Below are positions 5,759-6,126 of a stretch of DNA of 6,126 nt, piece after piece. The first letter of the stretch is position 1, and every line of letters begins with the position of its first letter. The stretch comes from Thermodesulfobacteriota bacterium. Its GTDB lineage: Bacteria; Desulfobacterota; Desulfocorpusculales; Desulfocorpusculum. Under the pieces are notes generated by a model. It worked only from the letters and a program-made list of their open reading frames with translations. It had not been told where the DNA came from and made no database searches. The stretch covers positions 1-6,126 of the forward strand of contig JAPWUY010000129.1 in assembly GCA_028275295.1 (NCBI GenBank). The letters run 5' to 3'. The translations under genes and the position numbers were made by a program.

Positions 5759-6126
5759 TCACACAATGGATGCTGCCATCACAGCCCATATGGCGAGAAC
5801 TGCCAGCTTCCATCTATCCCCCTTCTCCATGCTTCCCAAAGGTTCTACTCTGACCCTTCCAGAAAAACCCCTCGCCTCCATGGCCTTATTGGTCTGCTCG
5901 CAACGCAACTGCGCCTTACCGAAAAGGAAACCCAATCTCTCCCCAGTCCACCTCCTGGTCTCCGAATTTTTCCCTCCTCTAACTATCCTAGCGAGCCTCG
6001 CCCTGTGCATCTGCTCCATGAGGTCCAGGAAGATGAACCCGTACCTGTACGTGAGGAGGATGACGACCACAATGGAGTCCGGCATCTTGAGATGCTTCAG
6101 CCCCTTGAGGATGTCGCTCAGAGGGG
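5759..6126 (-). CDS. CbiQ-type ECF transporter transmembrane (T) subunit, C-terminal part; start outside window
   Basis: The reading frame is open from the window edge (PLSDILKGLKHLKMP) to TGA at 5761-5759 and covers the last 121 or so residues. The segment MPDSIVVVILLTYRYGFIFLDL is the conserved membrane helix and TYRY motif of CbiQ. The following ARLARIVRGG and KAMEARGFSG match the two Ala-Arg-Gly coupling motifs that contact the ATPases. A final hydrophobic segment (LAVLAIWAVMAASIV) is the last membrane helix. The T subunit links the substrate-binding component to the two ATPases in the inner membrane. It ends 17 bases before the proposed ATPase start, so the two genes are surely in one operon. 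A CbiM/NikM substrate component would be expected upstream, outside the window. Confidence 0.88.
   Translation of the reverse strand, partial: PLSDILKGLKHLKMPDSIVVVILLTYRYGFIFLDLMEQMHRARLARIVRGGKNSETRRWTGERLGFLFGKAQLRCEQTNKAMEARGFSGRVRVEPLGSMEKGDRWKLAVLAIWAVMAASIV

Noticed and set aside
5742..5813. Longer ATPase start at ATG 5813
   Set aside because: It would overlap the CbiQ gene by 55 bases and add residues before the conserved start of the ABC domain.

Overview
The window looks like a bacterial chromosome of moderately high GC content, with strong GGAGG-type ribosome binding sites and gene types common in anaerobic bacteria: a DUF362 protein with two 4Fe-4S clusters, a CaiB/BaiF-family acyl-CoA racemase, an ECF cobalt/nickel transporter and a small receiver-domain protein. 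An anaerobic Desulfobacterota-like bacterium is a reasonable guess, but this rests on gene content only. No mobile element, CRISPR array, tRNA or rRNA was seen.

Layout. (1) Positions 1-740, minus strand: the N-terminal 161 codons of a TrpD-family phosphoribosyltransferase, preceded by a complete-looking transcription attenuator. The attenuator has a promoter (-35 TTGACA at 740-735), a Shine-Dalgarno, a 21-codon leader ORF containing Trp-Cys-Trp (684-619), a 1:2 hairpin (600-570), a competing 2:3 helix, and a terminator hairpin (558-523) followed by UCUUUAU. (2) Positions 861-3483, plus strand: a promoter with an FNR-like dyad, then a probable operon of a short histone-deacetylase-family hydrolase (1004-1753), a receiver-domain protein (1803-2294) and an alpha-methylacyl-CoA racemase-type enzyme (2335-3483). 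(3) Positions 3518-4618, minus strand: a DUF362 iron-sulfur protein, convergent with the racemase and with its own putative promoter at 4697-4668. (4) Positions 4619-4937: 319 bp without a gene. (5) Positions 4938-6126, minus strand: the C-terminal part of a CbiQ-type ECF transmembrane subunit followed by a CbiO/NikO ATPase with a histidine-rich tail. This pair should energise Co2+ or Ni2+ uptake.

How the parts work together. The trp-type leader and the TrpD-like gene form one regulated unit reading leftward, and the deacetylase operon reads rightward from the same intergenic region. The transporter genes form a translationally close pair. The plus-strand operon suggests acyl/acetyl metabolism with a signalling component, but its substrate cannot be read from sequence. 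The most striking element is the trp-like attenuator. Its RNA segments can form three mutually exclusive helices, plus a fourth helix that links the end of the leader ORF to the switch.
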